In this document: positions 1 to 9,826 of the stretch, in pieces | Numbering within the stretch: position 1 is the stretch's first letter | Layout: each line of letters opens with the position of its first letter | Assembly (NCBI GenBank): GCA_013368315.1 | Contig: JAACJM010000342.1 | Location: forward strand, 1 to 64,000 | Source: Tetrapyrgos nigripes | Taxonomy: Eukaryota; Basidiomycota; Agaricomycetes; Agaricales; Campanellaceae | Reading direction: 5' to 3' | DNA length: 64,000 nt | Translations under genes and position numbers: made by a program | The notes under the pieces: model-generated | What the model saw: the letters and a program-made list of their open reading frames with translations, nothing else | Database searches by the model: none | Told to the model about the DNA's origin: nothing

Positions 1-43
1 TCGAACTCGCTATCTTTAACTAATAACTAACGTTCTTTCACAG

Positions 44-654
44 AAACTCGGACAAAATTAACTCAAGCAGGCGTGAACACCGTAGTCAATTGGCAAAAGC
101 TCAGGCTCTGGAAGAGTAGGTGTTTCTGGACATCACTCGAATGATTCTGTACTAAGTCGTCTATGTACAGAACTGAAATGCGGCTCAAACACCGAGAAAA
201 CTTTTTGGGAGAGCGGAACAAATTCAAGAGAAGGTGTGTTCCAGTATTATTTTCAAGGTTATTGGTAGCCTCAGATCGTTTTATAAGTCTCGAAGACATC
301 CAGAAACGATTCAATCAGCAGGTTCAAATATGCTCCTCTTCAATACTTAGAGGACATTTGCGTGAGGAGTCGAGAATGGTCATTGTCTATGCAATCAAAC
401 TCTGCTTCTGTTTTGTCCAGCCTTAGCGCTTTCACCTGCGTTTCGACACGCTCCTTAATGATGCAAACTCTTGTGCCCAACGGCTTGCAGTAGACAAATA
501 TGGGGAAGGAGCGAAGGTAAAAAGGCGCATTCAGCATTTCATATCCTGTATGGAGGACATAGCCATTGCAGGTGTCGAGGGAACCTTGTGTAGTCTCTAT
601 TCACGTCATCACCTCATGTATCAGCAAGAGCTGACAGTAGCGATTCTGAATTAA
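44..654 (+). pseudogene. Truncated left-arm copy of gene A
   Basis: Mirror copy of the intact gene at 7097-7843. Exons equivalent to its exons 2, 3 and 4 lie near 44-115, 172-234 and 270-654, and a 3' splice site ends at 43. The first exon is outside the window. Single extra T residues (for example near 323 and 412, and in the ACCTGCGTTTCGAC stretch near 445) shift the frame relative to the right-arm copy, so this copy cannot encode the same protein. The stop codon TAA corresponds to 652-654. Confidence 0.75.
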
Positions 655-990
655 GATGATCACGTATTGTTCTGAATCTAGTAACCGATAGGAGATTTCT
701 TAGTGGATATTCGTCGTTCTCTTAGCGCAGCTGTAGACCACATGGTGTAGTGTGACACGAGGAGTGTATCTATGTCTATCTCTCTCTCACTACGGTAGGT
801 GAGAGCGGCACAGTTCAATTTCGTTTCAAAATTTCCACCACAGATTCTTAGCGCTGCTGACGCAGCATCCCTGACTCCGCTCATTTACTATAACATTATT
901 AGGTTTGTTTGAAGTTGGCAAGGTCATTTGGGGTATATACGTATGCATAAGTGAATTTATTTCGAGGAAATAGGCATTGCTGATTCAGCC

Positions 991-1064
991 TTATCTTATC
1001 TGGGTTCCAAAACCCTCAGCAACAATTTTGTGGTGCTGAGGGTTTTGGAACCCAGATAAGATAA
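991..1064. repeat. Perfect 31-bp stem hairpin
   Basis: 991-1021 and 1034-1064 are exact reverse complements (start TTATCTTATCTGGGTTCC), separated by a 12-nt loop. It has no run of T after the stem that would suggest a terminator. It may be a fused pair of transposon ends or a miniature foldback. Confidence 0.85.
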
Positions 1065-1392
1065 CACTCTATATTCACCGTTCGCCAACAGTTTCACTGG
1101 AAACTTTGGAAATTCCTAACGAAATTGAACCGTGCCGCTCTCGCCTACCGTACTCTCACACAGGTAATCAAGTCACCTAGTGAGCTACTCCACTCGTGGG
1201 TCTTTGACATCTGCGAGGGACCTTGTGGGGTCTTTTACTTGCAATTTTTTTCAACATCTCATATGTATATTCGAGCCCGGTGGTATATAGGTATACAGTT
1301 AGTTGTAGATACTGCCTGTGGTCAATGTATCTAACAATTTTTCATCTGAAACTGGAAACTGTATAGAGAGATCTTTCTTGCAGATATTCATC

Positions 1393-1464
1393 GTTCCCTT
1401 AGCTCAGCGGTTAGAGTGCATGTTAAATTAACACAAGGGCAGGTGTCCAAACCACCTAGGGAGC
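1393..1464 (+). tRNA. tRNA-Ile(AAT)-like sequence, degenerate (pseudogene or SINE head)
   Basis: 72 nt fit tRNA spacing. The acceptor is GTTCCCT with AGGGAGC, the D-arm is GCTC/GAGT, the variable loop is 5 nt, and the T-stem AGGTG/CACCT encloses a 7-nt loop. The anticodon loop TAAATTA puts AAT at 34-36, but base 33 is A rather than T. Two outer pairs of the anticodon stem are mismatched and the T-loop is TCCAAAC. It is probably not functional as a tRNA and more likely a tRNA-derived repeat. Confidence 0.45.
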
Positions 1465-1794
1465 TAGTCCCCTCGTGAGTCCAGATGTCAATTGGCCATC
1501 GACATCTGCAACTACACGAGGGACTTTTTCCATGTTATTTTTTTTTCCATTTTCTTGTGTGTGCAATTTTTGTCGGGAGCTAGCCTGTATATTCAGGACA
1601 GTATTCGTACATGTAGTCTTAGCTATGCAGTATAAGTATAAGAGTAAATACATATTTGGGTAACAAGTGGGTGGCGTAGCACCCACCCAAGTGCAAAGGA
1701 ATCAATGTGACACATGTGGTCACATCTGCGTGACTAGAAAACGCGTCTTCTTGTTAACTCAGACTGGCGTTCTCTGCTCATTCTCGTTTTGAAA

Positions 1795-3926
1795 ATGCCA
1801 CGCAGAAAATCTGTGCAGAAGAAGAAAACGGGTCGTACGCCCTGGCACTGTGATGGTCCCATGCTCGAATACCTAAGGGAGAATGTCGAGGAATTTGACC
1901 AGTCTCAGAAGGCCAAGGGGACCAAAGTCACGATGTTCTACAACACCACGACGCTGTATTTTATGGACAAGTTTCCAGAGTCACTAGGTATAGTCTATTT
2001 CTATCTAGTTGTTGTGTGCTACCTGGTTAACTATAGGATTCAGACATCGAAGATGATGACGATGACAAGGACAAGGACGATCAGCACACCAACGACATGG
2101 ACAGTAGGGAGTTGGAAAGACCTGGAGGAGAGGGTGAGACATCTTCTCGCATGGGTGAAGGTACTGGCGTACATTCAGGTAGGGTCTCGCCTGGTCATAC
2201 TACATCCACCCCTGGTCCAGAATCAGGCAGTGGTGCTGCATCTCCAAGCCTTCCAGAGGTCCCAGAGCACCAGAATGGTCCCTCCCCGCTTCCTGCAGTG
2301 CCAGGACCTGATGGCAATGCTCCCAATGCTCCCAATGGTCCAGCAAGTGGCAATGTCTCAGATGCTCCTACTCCAGCCACGCAGGAGCAGTCGAAGGCGA
2401 TTCCGAGCCATCCAGTGGTGTTACGAAGGCAGTAGACCAGAAGGAATTTATGTGGGTGTTGAAGGAGAAGTTCAAGGGGCTCTCGGACAAGGAGTTTGAG
2501 GTGAAGCGCAGCAAGGTCTTCAAATTGCGGGAGGTACGTTATGCTTCAGCTTCAATGATGATTCAGCACTCATGACAAAATTTGATAGCGTGTTTCAGAA
2601 TGGTTCAGAAAAAACAAACAGTCCTTCGATCAAGGCAACAGATCGCTAATCAAGCAAGTCTTCGAATCAAGGAAGAAGTCTTGTAAGCCAGTGAAGAAGC
2701 CTATCGTTGCTATGTTTCAAGACCTCTATTACGACCAGTACATCAAGAAGGATGCAGAGAAGGACCTTGAGGATGCTGAAAAGGCATATGACGATTGGGA
2801 GAAAGGTGGGCGTGAGGGGGAAGAGATGAAGAAGCCCACTGGTGTTGCCGTTAGAGCCAATGCAGCCAAGCGGATTCTAGACGCCCAGACTCCGGAATTC
2901 AAGGAGGAGATCCAGAGAGCGGTGGACAAATTATATGAGAAGGAATTGAAAGATTGGGAGAGAGCCAAGTGGATGAAGCGAAAACAGAGAAGACGGTGGA
3001 GGATTGGCAAAGGTAAATATATTTCCGTCTGCCGCTGTCACCATTTATATCTGACGACCTTCAATTCAGAGCGTTACAAAGATGGGGTCCAGAGGTAGCA
3101 AAGTTTGGCCGTGCTGTTGCTGAAGATACGGGAATGGTTTTGGCATGTGCTCTTGTGGGTCCAAATGGGCAGAAGGGCAGTCAGATTGATACATTCTGGT
3201 TTGTCTACTAATTTGTCCAAGTTTTCAGCGTGGTTTCTGATCAACTTGGATTGCTGTGGCCCCAGGCAGATCCTCCAGGGTATGATGCAACCAAGCAAAG
3301 CCTACTGAAGTTTGGGAGGAAGGTGTTTAGTATGTTCTTTCTTTATACTTTTTGTCTAATTTAATTATTGACTGATTTCAACTACTTTGGTCTTTGTAGA
3401 TGCGGAGGCAAGAGCAGCCAGAGTGATCGGCAATGCACCTGTCATTGCTCCAGCAGGCTTTGACGAAGGACAACAATCCTCATCTCCTACTACCTCGGCA
3501 AAAACCACAAATCAACAATGTAGCAAACGTTCTCGTGCAGGACCTGGTCGCGATTCCGTCGGCACGAACAACGAAACCTCATCAATTACAGTTCTGAGAC
3601 CAAGGCCTACACCTACAGTGCGTCACTTGTCAACAACAACTCCCTCGACTTCAGGAATTGAACCCTCAGATCCCTCTGCCAAGACCTCCACTGCCAACGC
3701 CAATTCCACCTCTACCGATCCCTCCTCTGCCGACATCTCCACTACCTCTGCCTCTACCAATCCCTCCTCCCTCGACGTCTCCACTTCCTCTACCTCTACT
3801 GATCCCTCCCTCAACGTCTCCACTACCTCTACCCCTGCTGATCCCTCCTCTCTCAACATCTCCACTACCAGCTCTACCTCTACCAGTTCCGCCCCTATTG
3901 ATCCCTCCTCTATTGGGGAGGCGTAA
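1795..3926 (+). pseudogene. Gene C, left copy: agaricomycete transposon-associated protein of unknown function
   Basis: ATG at 1795 gives a basic start (MPRRKSVQKKK). Exon 1 ends at 1987, and exon 2 probably starts at 2044 with a run of Asp/Glu/Lys followed by Pro/Ser/Gly-rich sequence. A central block (about 2440-3010) has a coiled, Lys/Glu-rich region containing DAQTPEFKEEIQ. About 3070-3300 encodes a VAEDTGMVLACALVGPNG-like segment. Both blocks resemble, from memory, a large family of uncharacterised agaricomycete proteins often found near KDZ elements. A Ser/Thr/Asp-Pro repeat tract (3680-3910) follows. The frame breaks near 2405 and at 3926, and the C-terminal domain seen in the right copy is missing, so this is a broken gene. 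Confidence 0.6.
3683..3917 (+). repeat. Degenerate Ser/Thr-rich coding minisatellite
   Basis: Encodes imperfect 14-16 residue units of the form STDPSS..(D/N)(I/V)STTS, five or six copies. It is present in both palindrome arms (mirror 5573-5807). The opposite strand is also open because of the codon bias, but that reading is a shadow. Confidence 0.7.
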
Positions 3927-4770
3927 CAGTATGAATATTACAATAAGTATGGGGCATGGCCAGGGTACATGTTCCTATATCTGTGGGGTCCAGTCCACAT
4001 GCACTTTTGGGTGCAGTATAGTAATATCACTGGGGTTATTAAGGACCATCCACCTTTTGGCCTCACTAGGCAGAGGTAGGACACTGGCACCACTTGGCAG
4101 GATTCGTGAAACCTGGTCGTTACCAAAAGAGTCACAGCAAGGCTACGATCTGCATATTTTTCCTGTCACGCTAACAAAAGGGTTAGTGACTTCACCTCTT
4201 ATTTACACTTGGTATTTTCTTGTCACACTAACAAAGGGGTTAGTGACAGACTTCGCCTCTTAAATACACTTTGTCATCACCCCACCGTGCAGCGTTACTT
4301 GGGACCGTTTCTACACTCGTCTCTCCCTCTACGCAGCCATCAGTAGTAACAATAAAGGTTCCCTCAGCATGCAAAGGTAATCAGATTCTATTTATTCTGT
4401 TGTCTTGCATAGTTCACCTACATCTATTCACAGAGAGTCTTTCCCCATCCAAGTCCGCGCTCACCGAGTACCATGCTCACACACACCCATCATGCGGGGC
4501 GAAACACATGTAGAAGGTGTAGAGGACTGGTATAATGCTTTGGGAGGAAGGAAGGATATTGTCCTGCACTATGACTTCGCATGTCCGCAAAAGAAGAACT
4601 CGCTATTGTCATCTAAGTTGTAATCTATTTCTGTCGTTGCATGAAAAACAAACAAAAATTGTTCATTTCCGTAACATTACTTGAGACATAAGAGACATAA
4701 GATGTATGTAAGTGATTGACAGTACATAAAACAAGGTATAGGTATGAAGACGGGCAAAACAGGAGGGGAC
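3918..4770. other. Palindrome spacer, left part; short relic sequences
   Basis: Unique centre of the palindrome. 3957-4050 resembles the reverse complement of about 20716-20830 (shared blocks include GGTACATGTTCC and TTGGGTGCA). 4140-4262 holds a tandem repeat with hairpins. 4405-4622 has an open frame ending HYDFACPQKKNSLLSSKL that could be a 3' exon, but I recognise nothing in it. Confidence 0.5.
4165..4247. repeat. Tandem hairpin repeat
   Basis: Two 26-nt hairpins at 4165-4190 and 4222-4247 of the form GTCACxCTAAC-loop-GGTTAGTGAC lie in a 57-bp tandem duplication whose flanks (CCTCTTATTTACACTT and CCTCTTAAATACACTT) also repeat. Confidence 0.7.
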
Positions 4771-5960
4771 TCAAGACCGTTTGGACTTCTTATGACTCTT
4801 GCACACCTTCTTGGGCGCCTCTTTCTCTGCTTCCTTTTCTGCCGTCCTTCACCTAGTCATCCTGACAGATGGCTCCTCACCCTGATCCTCACCTTGATCC
4901 AGAAGGGGTAATTTACGCTTACGTGGCGCGTGAATTCCCCTTTGGATCACCCAGCCCAAAGTCACCTCTACCTCCTCTACAAGCACCATCCAGCTGGCCA
5001 GATACGTTAATTGGGTATCTGTCTGCATGGTTTTGGGACTGTCTCCTATCAAGAAGCCCAAGACCCAGACCAAGCAGCAAATGAGCCGCCAGATGCCATT
5101 CTTCCCAGACACTGAGTCAAGCGGTGCCCCAATCCTCCGAATCCGACTCCTGCACCGGCAAGATATCCATCCACCAGGCCCGAAGCTCGCTCAGCATCTT
5201 CTCCGCAATTGAGATGTCATCAGTACAGTTCATCATTGCCAGCTGGCCAGCCTTCACCCACAGCTTCACCAACTTCAACTCCTTCTTTGACTCCACAGTA
5301 CCGTTCACCTCCATATAATGAAACTCGCCCTCATACTCGATGAATGTTTCCATCAGTGTCTCCAGATTCTCCTTCCACGGTTCCCCACTCTACACATTGA
5401 AAACCTCATGCCATTCTGTAAGGTACAAGCGCAGCTGCAGCCAGAAGCGATCACGGTCTGGGTGTGTCCAAACTGTGGGTGCCTTATCGTCTTCCACATG
5501 CCCCATATCTTCCTCATGACTTTCTGGACCGACTGTCGGATTAGACAATTCCTTGGCATGAGAAGTAGAGTGCCCAATAGAGGAGGGATCAATAGGGGCG
5601 GAACTGGTAGAGGTAGAGCTGGTAGTGGAGATGTTGAGAGAGGAGGGATCAGCAGGGGTAGAGGTAGTGGAGACGTTGAGGGAGGGATCAGTAGAGGTAG
5701 AGGAAGTGGAGACGTCGAGGGAGGAGGGATTGGTAGAGGCAGAGGTAGTGGAGATGTCGGCAGAGGAGGGATCGGTAGAGGTGGAATTGGCGTTGGCAGT
5801 GGAGGTCGGTGTTGTAGAACATCGTGACTTTGGTCCCCTTGGCCTTCTGAGACTGGTCAAATTCCTCGACATTCTCCCTTAGGTATTCGAGCATGGGACC
5901 ATCACAGTGCCAGGGCGTACGACCCGTTTTCTTCTTCTGCACAGATTTTCTGCGTGGCAT
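4771..5960 (-). pseudogene. Gene C, right copy: internally deleted, C-terminal part retained
   Basis: The same N-terminus as the left copy starts at 5960. After the MFYNT codons (5808) the sequence jumps to the Ser/Thr-rich tract because 1735 bp are missing. It continues into a region absent from the left copy: a Trp-rich segment (DRFWLQLRLYLTEWHEVFN), then AWWMDILPVQ, then SGKNGIWRL, and a basic tail. These late motifs fit the C-terminal half of the same uncharacterised family. Breaks: the deletion shifts frame, another shift lies near 5115, and an in-frame TGA is at 4849-4851. The final stop is near 4771. Confidence 0.6.
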
Positions 5961-6289
5961 TTTCAAAACGAGAATGAGCAGAGAACGCCAGTCTGAGTTA
6001 ACAAGAAGACGCGTTTTCTAGTCACGCAGATGTGACCACATGTGTCACATTGATTCCTTTGCACTTGGGTGGGTGCTACGCCACCCACTTGTTACCCAAA
6101 TATGTATTTACTCTTATACTTATACTGCATAGCTAAGACTACATGTACGAATACTGTCCTGAATATACAGGCTAGCTCCCGACAAAAATTGCACACACAA
6201 GAAAATGGAAAAAAAATAACATGGAAAAAGTCCCTCGTGTAGTTGCAGATGTCGATGGCCAATTGACATCTGGACTCACGAGGGGACTA

Positions 6290-6360
6290 GCTCCCTAGGT
6301 GGTTTGGACACCTGCCCTTGTGTTAATTTAACATGCACTCTACCGCTGAGCTAAGGGAAC
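6290..6360 (-). tRNA. Mirror copy of degenerate tRNA-Ile-like sequence
   Basis: Reverse complement of 1393-1464 in the right arm, one T shorter in the D-loop (71 nt). It has the same acceptor and T-stem and the same doubts about function. Confidence 0.42.
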
Positions 6361-6687
6361 GATGAATATCTGCAAGAAAGATCTCTCTATACAGTTTCCA
6401 GTTTCAGATGAAAAATTGTTAGATACATTGACCACAGGCAGTATCTACAACTAACTGTATACCTATATACCACCGGGCTCGAATATACATATGAGATGTT
6501 GAAAAAATTGCAAGTAAAAGACCCCACAAGGTCCCTCGCAGATGTCAAAGACCCACGAGTGGAGTAGCTCACTAGGTGACTTGATTACCTGTGTGAGAGT
6601 ACGGTAGGCGAGAGCGGCACGGTTCAATTTCGTTAGGAATTTCCAAAGTTTCCAGTGAAACTGTTGGCGAACGGTGAATATAGAGTG

Positions 6688-6761
6688 TTATCTTATCTGG
6701 GTTCCAAAACCCTCAGCACCACAAAATTGTTGCTGAGGGTTTTGGAACCCAGATAAGATAA
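6688..6761. repeat. Mirror copy of the 31-bp stem hairpin
   Basis: Same perfect stem as 991-1064, carried in the right arm of the palindrome. The stem is retained without mismatches in both arms. Confidence 0.85.
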
Positions 6762-7096
6762 GGCTGAATCAGCAATGCCTATTTCCTCGAAATAAATTCA
6801 CTTATGCATACGTATATACCCAAATGACCTTGCCAACTTCAAACAAACCTAATAATGTTATAGTAAATGAGCGGAGTCAGGGATGCTGCGTCAGCAGCGC
6901 TAAGAATCTGTGGTGGAAATTTTGAAACGAAATTGAACTGTGCCGCTCTCACCTACCGTAGTGAGAGAGAGATAGACATAGATACACTCCTCGTGTCACA
7001 CTACACCATGTGGTCTACAGCTGCGCTAAGAGAACGACGAATATCCACTAAGAAATCTCCTATCGGTTACTAGATTCAGAACAATACGTGATCATC

Positions 7097-7843
7097 TTAA
7101 TTCAGAATCGCTACTGTCAGCTCTTGCTGATACATGAGGTGATGACGTGAATAGAGACTACACAAGGTTCCCTCGACACCTGCAATGGCTATGTCCTCCA
7201 TACAGGATATGAAATGCTGAATGCGCCTTTTTACCTTCGCTCCTTCCCCATATTTGTCTACTGCAAGCCGTTGGGCACAAGAGTTTGCATCATTAAGGAG
7301 CGTGTCGAACGCAGGTGAAAGCGCTAAGGCTGGACAAACAGAAGCAGAGTTTGATTGCATAGACAATGACCATTCTCGACTCCTCACGCAAATGTCCTCT
7401 AAGTATTGAAGAGGAGCATATTTGACCTGCTGATTGAATCGTTTCTGGATGTCTTCGAGACTTATAAACGATCTGAGGCTACCAATAACCTTGAAAATAA
7501 TACTGGAACACACCTTCTCTTGAATTTGTTCCGCTCTCCCAAAAAGTTTTCTCGGTGTTTGAGCCGCATTTCAGTTCTGTACATAGACGACTTAGTACAG
7601 AATCATTCGAGTGATGTCCAGAAACACCTACTCTTCCAGAGCCTGAGCTTTTGCCAATTGACTACGGTGTTCACGCCTGCTTGAGTTAATTTTGTCCGAG
7701 TTTCTGTGAAAGAACGTTAGTTATTAGTTAAAGATAGCGAGTTCGAGCCAAAAATACACCAACCTGTAATAGTACGCCATACTTTTGGCATTTGCAGCCT
7801 GGCGGCGTTGCTCAAGAGTCTTGTATTTTTTGAGTCGAGGCAT
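7097..7843 (-). CDS. Gene A: intact 198-aa basic protein, transposon-associated, function unknown
   Basis: Four exons join cleanly in frame: 7843-7764, 7703-7632, 7576-7514 and 7478-7097 (597 nt including TAA). All introns are GT-AG and 35-60 nt; the first two have CTAAC/CTAA-type branch sites. The protein starts MPRLKKYKTLEQRRQAANAK and continues with a lysine/arginine-rich, probably helical region to about residue 70, then a less charged C-terminal region with several Cys. The start resembles, from memory, a common agaricomycete hypothetical-protein N-terminus (basic, YHT/YKT-E..R.AAN..K) that may bind nucleic acid. It is divergent from gene B, 280 bp away. The first exon and part of intron 1 lie just beyond the palindrome arm visible on the left. 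Confidence 0.7.
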
Positions 7844-7996
7844 GTCATGAAAGAGGAGAAGGGTCACACCAATATTGTGTAATGACGCTTTGAGAATTTG
7901 GGACAGTCTTACTTTTTCAACTTCTTCACTTTGCCTCTAATATCTGCTCTAAATTCTGCTATACCTTTGTTGAAACTGTCTTGTATGTACCTGTGA

Positions 7997-8002
7997 TATA
8001 AA
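7997..8002 (+). promoter_or_regulatory. Probable TATA box of gene B
   Basis: TATAAA lies about 120 bp upstream of the ATG at 8123, in the 280-bp divergent spacer between genes A and B. Confidence 0.45.
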
Positions 8003-9022
8003 GGTTGGATATGTCCTCTCAGACTCCTCTCAGACCTTCAATGAATGATGCTTGCACCTTCCCGCAATATCCGGTGGCTGTGTCCGGACTTTTTTGTTCT
8101 CAGTGTCCATCATCAATTCGTGATGCCTCATCCTGCGTTGGCCTCTGCTCCCAATGGTGTTCCGATCCACTTTCAATGGGCTCGAGTCATATTTCTTCAG
8201 CCTGACGAAGGTAAGTTTTCTTACATCACTCACATAAATCTTACTCACTGATGAAATAGTCATCATTATTGCTAACAGAGCAGGGGGCAATCCCACTGTC
8301 GTTTCATCTACAGTTTTTCAGGTTCCTGGAAATCCAGAAGAAGGCTATGCATACGTAGCTGTTCAAAGACCTGGAGAATCTTCACTGTCCCTCGTACAGA
8401 CTCCTCCAAGAAGTCCTACAATTTCCCCCCCTTTATTGCCCACAGTCTCCTCAACGACATCACTTGAAGCCGCTGACAGCATTACATCAGAGGCTACAGG
8501 TGTTATTGGTGTACATGAGTATATTTTTCCATATTTCTAATGTGATTTCTTCGGGTCGGACTAATTACTTGGCTGCAGGACACTCGGTTCTGAATCAGAA
8601 CCTGCCAATGATTCCTCGCACCACTTGGTTGAAGTTCCCACCCTCCTCCCTCATATGCAGCAACATCATATCCCCTTCCAGCACCTCCACTCCGAGTCCA
8701 TCCGATGCCGTCCAGAAGAGTTCGAGTGTACTGCGCCTTTGGAGAGCCTCCACATCCTTTGCAGATGGCTGCCTATTGGCCTCACGAGTTGTACGTAGGC
8801 TGCGATTTGGTTACGGATGGATCCAAGATTGGAATGTTTAGGACATGGTGAGTTATTATTTCATATTTTAATGAATGACTTATGTATACCGTGATTGAAA
8901 GGAATGTAGCCCGGGTATTTGTCGACAAGGTCTCTTCAGCAAAGCACAAGTACTACTCGAATGCTGGCCAGGCCCTGAAGGAGTATTCCTTCAGCTACAA
9001 TCGTGTTGCACCTTGGTTCCCC

Positions 9023-9480
9023 TGTCACAAAGAGACGGGCGCCTAGATAGCGATAACGAGGAGCGAGAGGCTCGACTCGACTAACAAGCAACAGTAAGAA
9101 CTAGAACTGGTCCCAACAACGAAGAATGTATTAAATCCCTAACAAGCAACAGTAAGAACTAGAACTACAGTGCTCGTTAGTAAAGGTGAAAGAGATTGTA
9201 ACAAAGGGGAATACACACCTGGTCCCAACGATGAAGAGGTCAAGATGGGAAACCAGGTGTCAGGCTACAGGTTATATATGTAAAGGGAAAGCTGTGGAGT
9301 AAAGCTGTAAAGGAAGCTGTATGAGCGGCTATACAATAAGCTGTATCGGAGAAATGAAAGGTCCGGTGCATAGCATGTGGAACGTGAGTCATAAGGTGTA
9401 AAGGTCCCAGGAGTGGTATGGAGATCCGAGGATGCGGAGATAAAAGGAAATAAATAGTACCAAATATAGACTTCATGACA
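9023..9480 (-). repeat. 3' LTR of Ty3 element (minus-strand sense)
   Basis: 458 bp, about 98 percent identical to 15623-16080. A purine-rich tract immediately upstream on the minus strand (9481-9494) is the expected polypurine tract. Confidence 0.95.
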
Positions 9481-9494
9481 TTACCCCCCTCCTA
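9481..9494 (-). promoter_or_regulatory. Polypurine tract
   Basis: Minus strand reads AGGAGGGGGGTAA directly before the 3' LTR, the normal site of plus-strand priming in LTR retrotransposons. Confidence 0.8.
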
Positions 9495-9826
9495 AACTTC
9501 ATCGTCCTCGATGAATACTTTTGGAAGCCACTCGTTCCACTGTTTCTTCCATTGTTCGTGGATTAGGCTGTCCAGCCCCCGTCGCCCCAGCCAGTAGTCG
9601 GGCAAGTTGGGTCGCGGGTCCAGGGACCACCATCTAGTGACATCGGCTGTAGCCCCCCAACCCGATCCATCCCCCCACCCCGGTGCATTCCATCCATCAT
9701 CGTCATCTTCAACTTCTTGAACGATGTGCGCCCCCCATACTGTGCTGGTCCCCCATCCAAGGTTCCCTCTATGCTCTGCTCGGAGGGACGTTTGATGAGT
9801 GACGCATCTGGCTCCATGCCCTACCC

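Larger units (their letters stand above)
655..1794. other. Non-coding segment of left arm with internally repeated tRNA-like pieces
   Basis: No convincing gene. The stretch around 700-760 resembles 1370-1430 in direct orientation (both contain TTAGC-CAG tRNA D-arm-like sequence). 765-830 resembles 1115-1165 inverted, and 1150-1240 resembles 1435-1535 in direct orientation. A perfect 31-bp hairpin is at 991-1064. The same set is mirrored at about 5961-7096. Confidence 0.6.
1..3917. repeat. Left arm of giant inverted repeat (palindrome)
   Basis: The first 1947 bases match, as reverse complement, 7746 down to 5808, with only scattered single-base differences and about 8 nt of indels. Bases 3683-3917 then match 5807 down to 5573. 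The 1735 bp between (1948-3682) are present only in this arm. The arm starts at the window edge, so its true outer end is unseen. It carries a truncated copy of gene A, a non-coding segment with a hairpin and tRNA-like sequences, and most of gene C. Confidence 0.93.
5573..7746. repeat. Right arm of giant inverted repeat, with internal deletion
   Basis: Reverse complement of the left arm. The join of left-arm bases 1947 and 3683 lies at 5807/5808 and shows no clear microhomology. The match stops at 5573 on the inner side. On the outer side it is limited only by the window edge of the left arm, because gene A continues beyond 7746 to 7843. This suggests the duplicated tract is longer than what is visible. 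Confidence 0.93.

Noticed and set aside
5625..5882. Glu/Val-rich open frame (plus strand) opposite the Ser/Thr repeat
   Set aside because: It is the antisense of the gene C repeat tract; the same shadow appears at 3623-3865.
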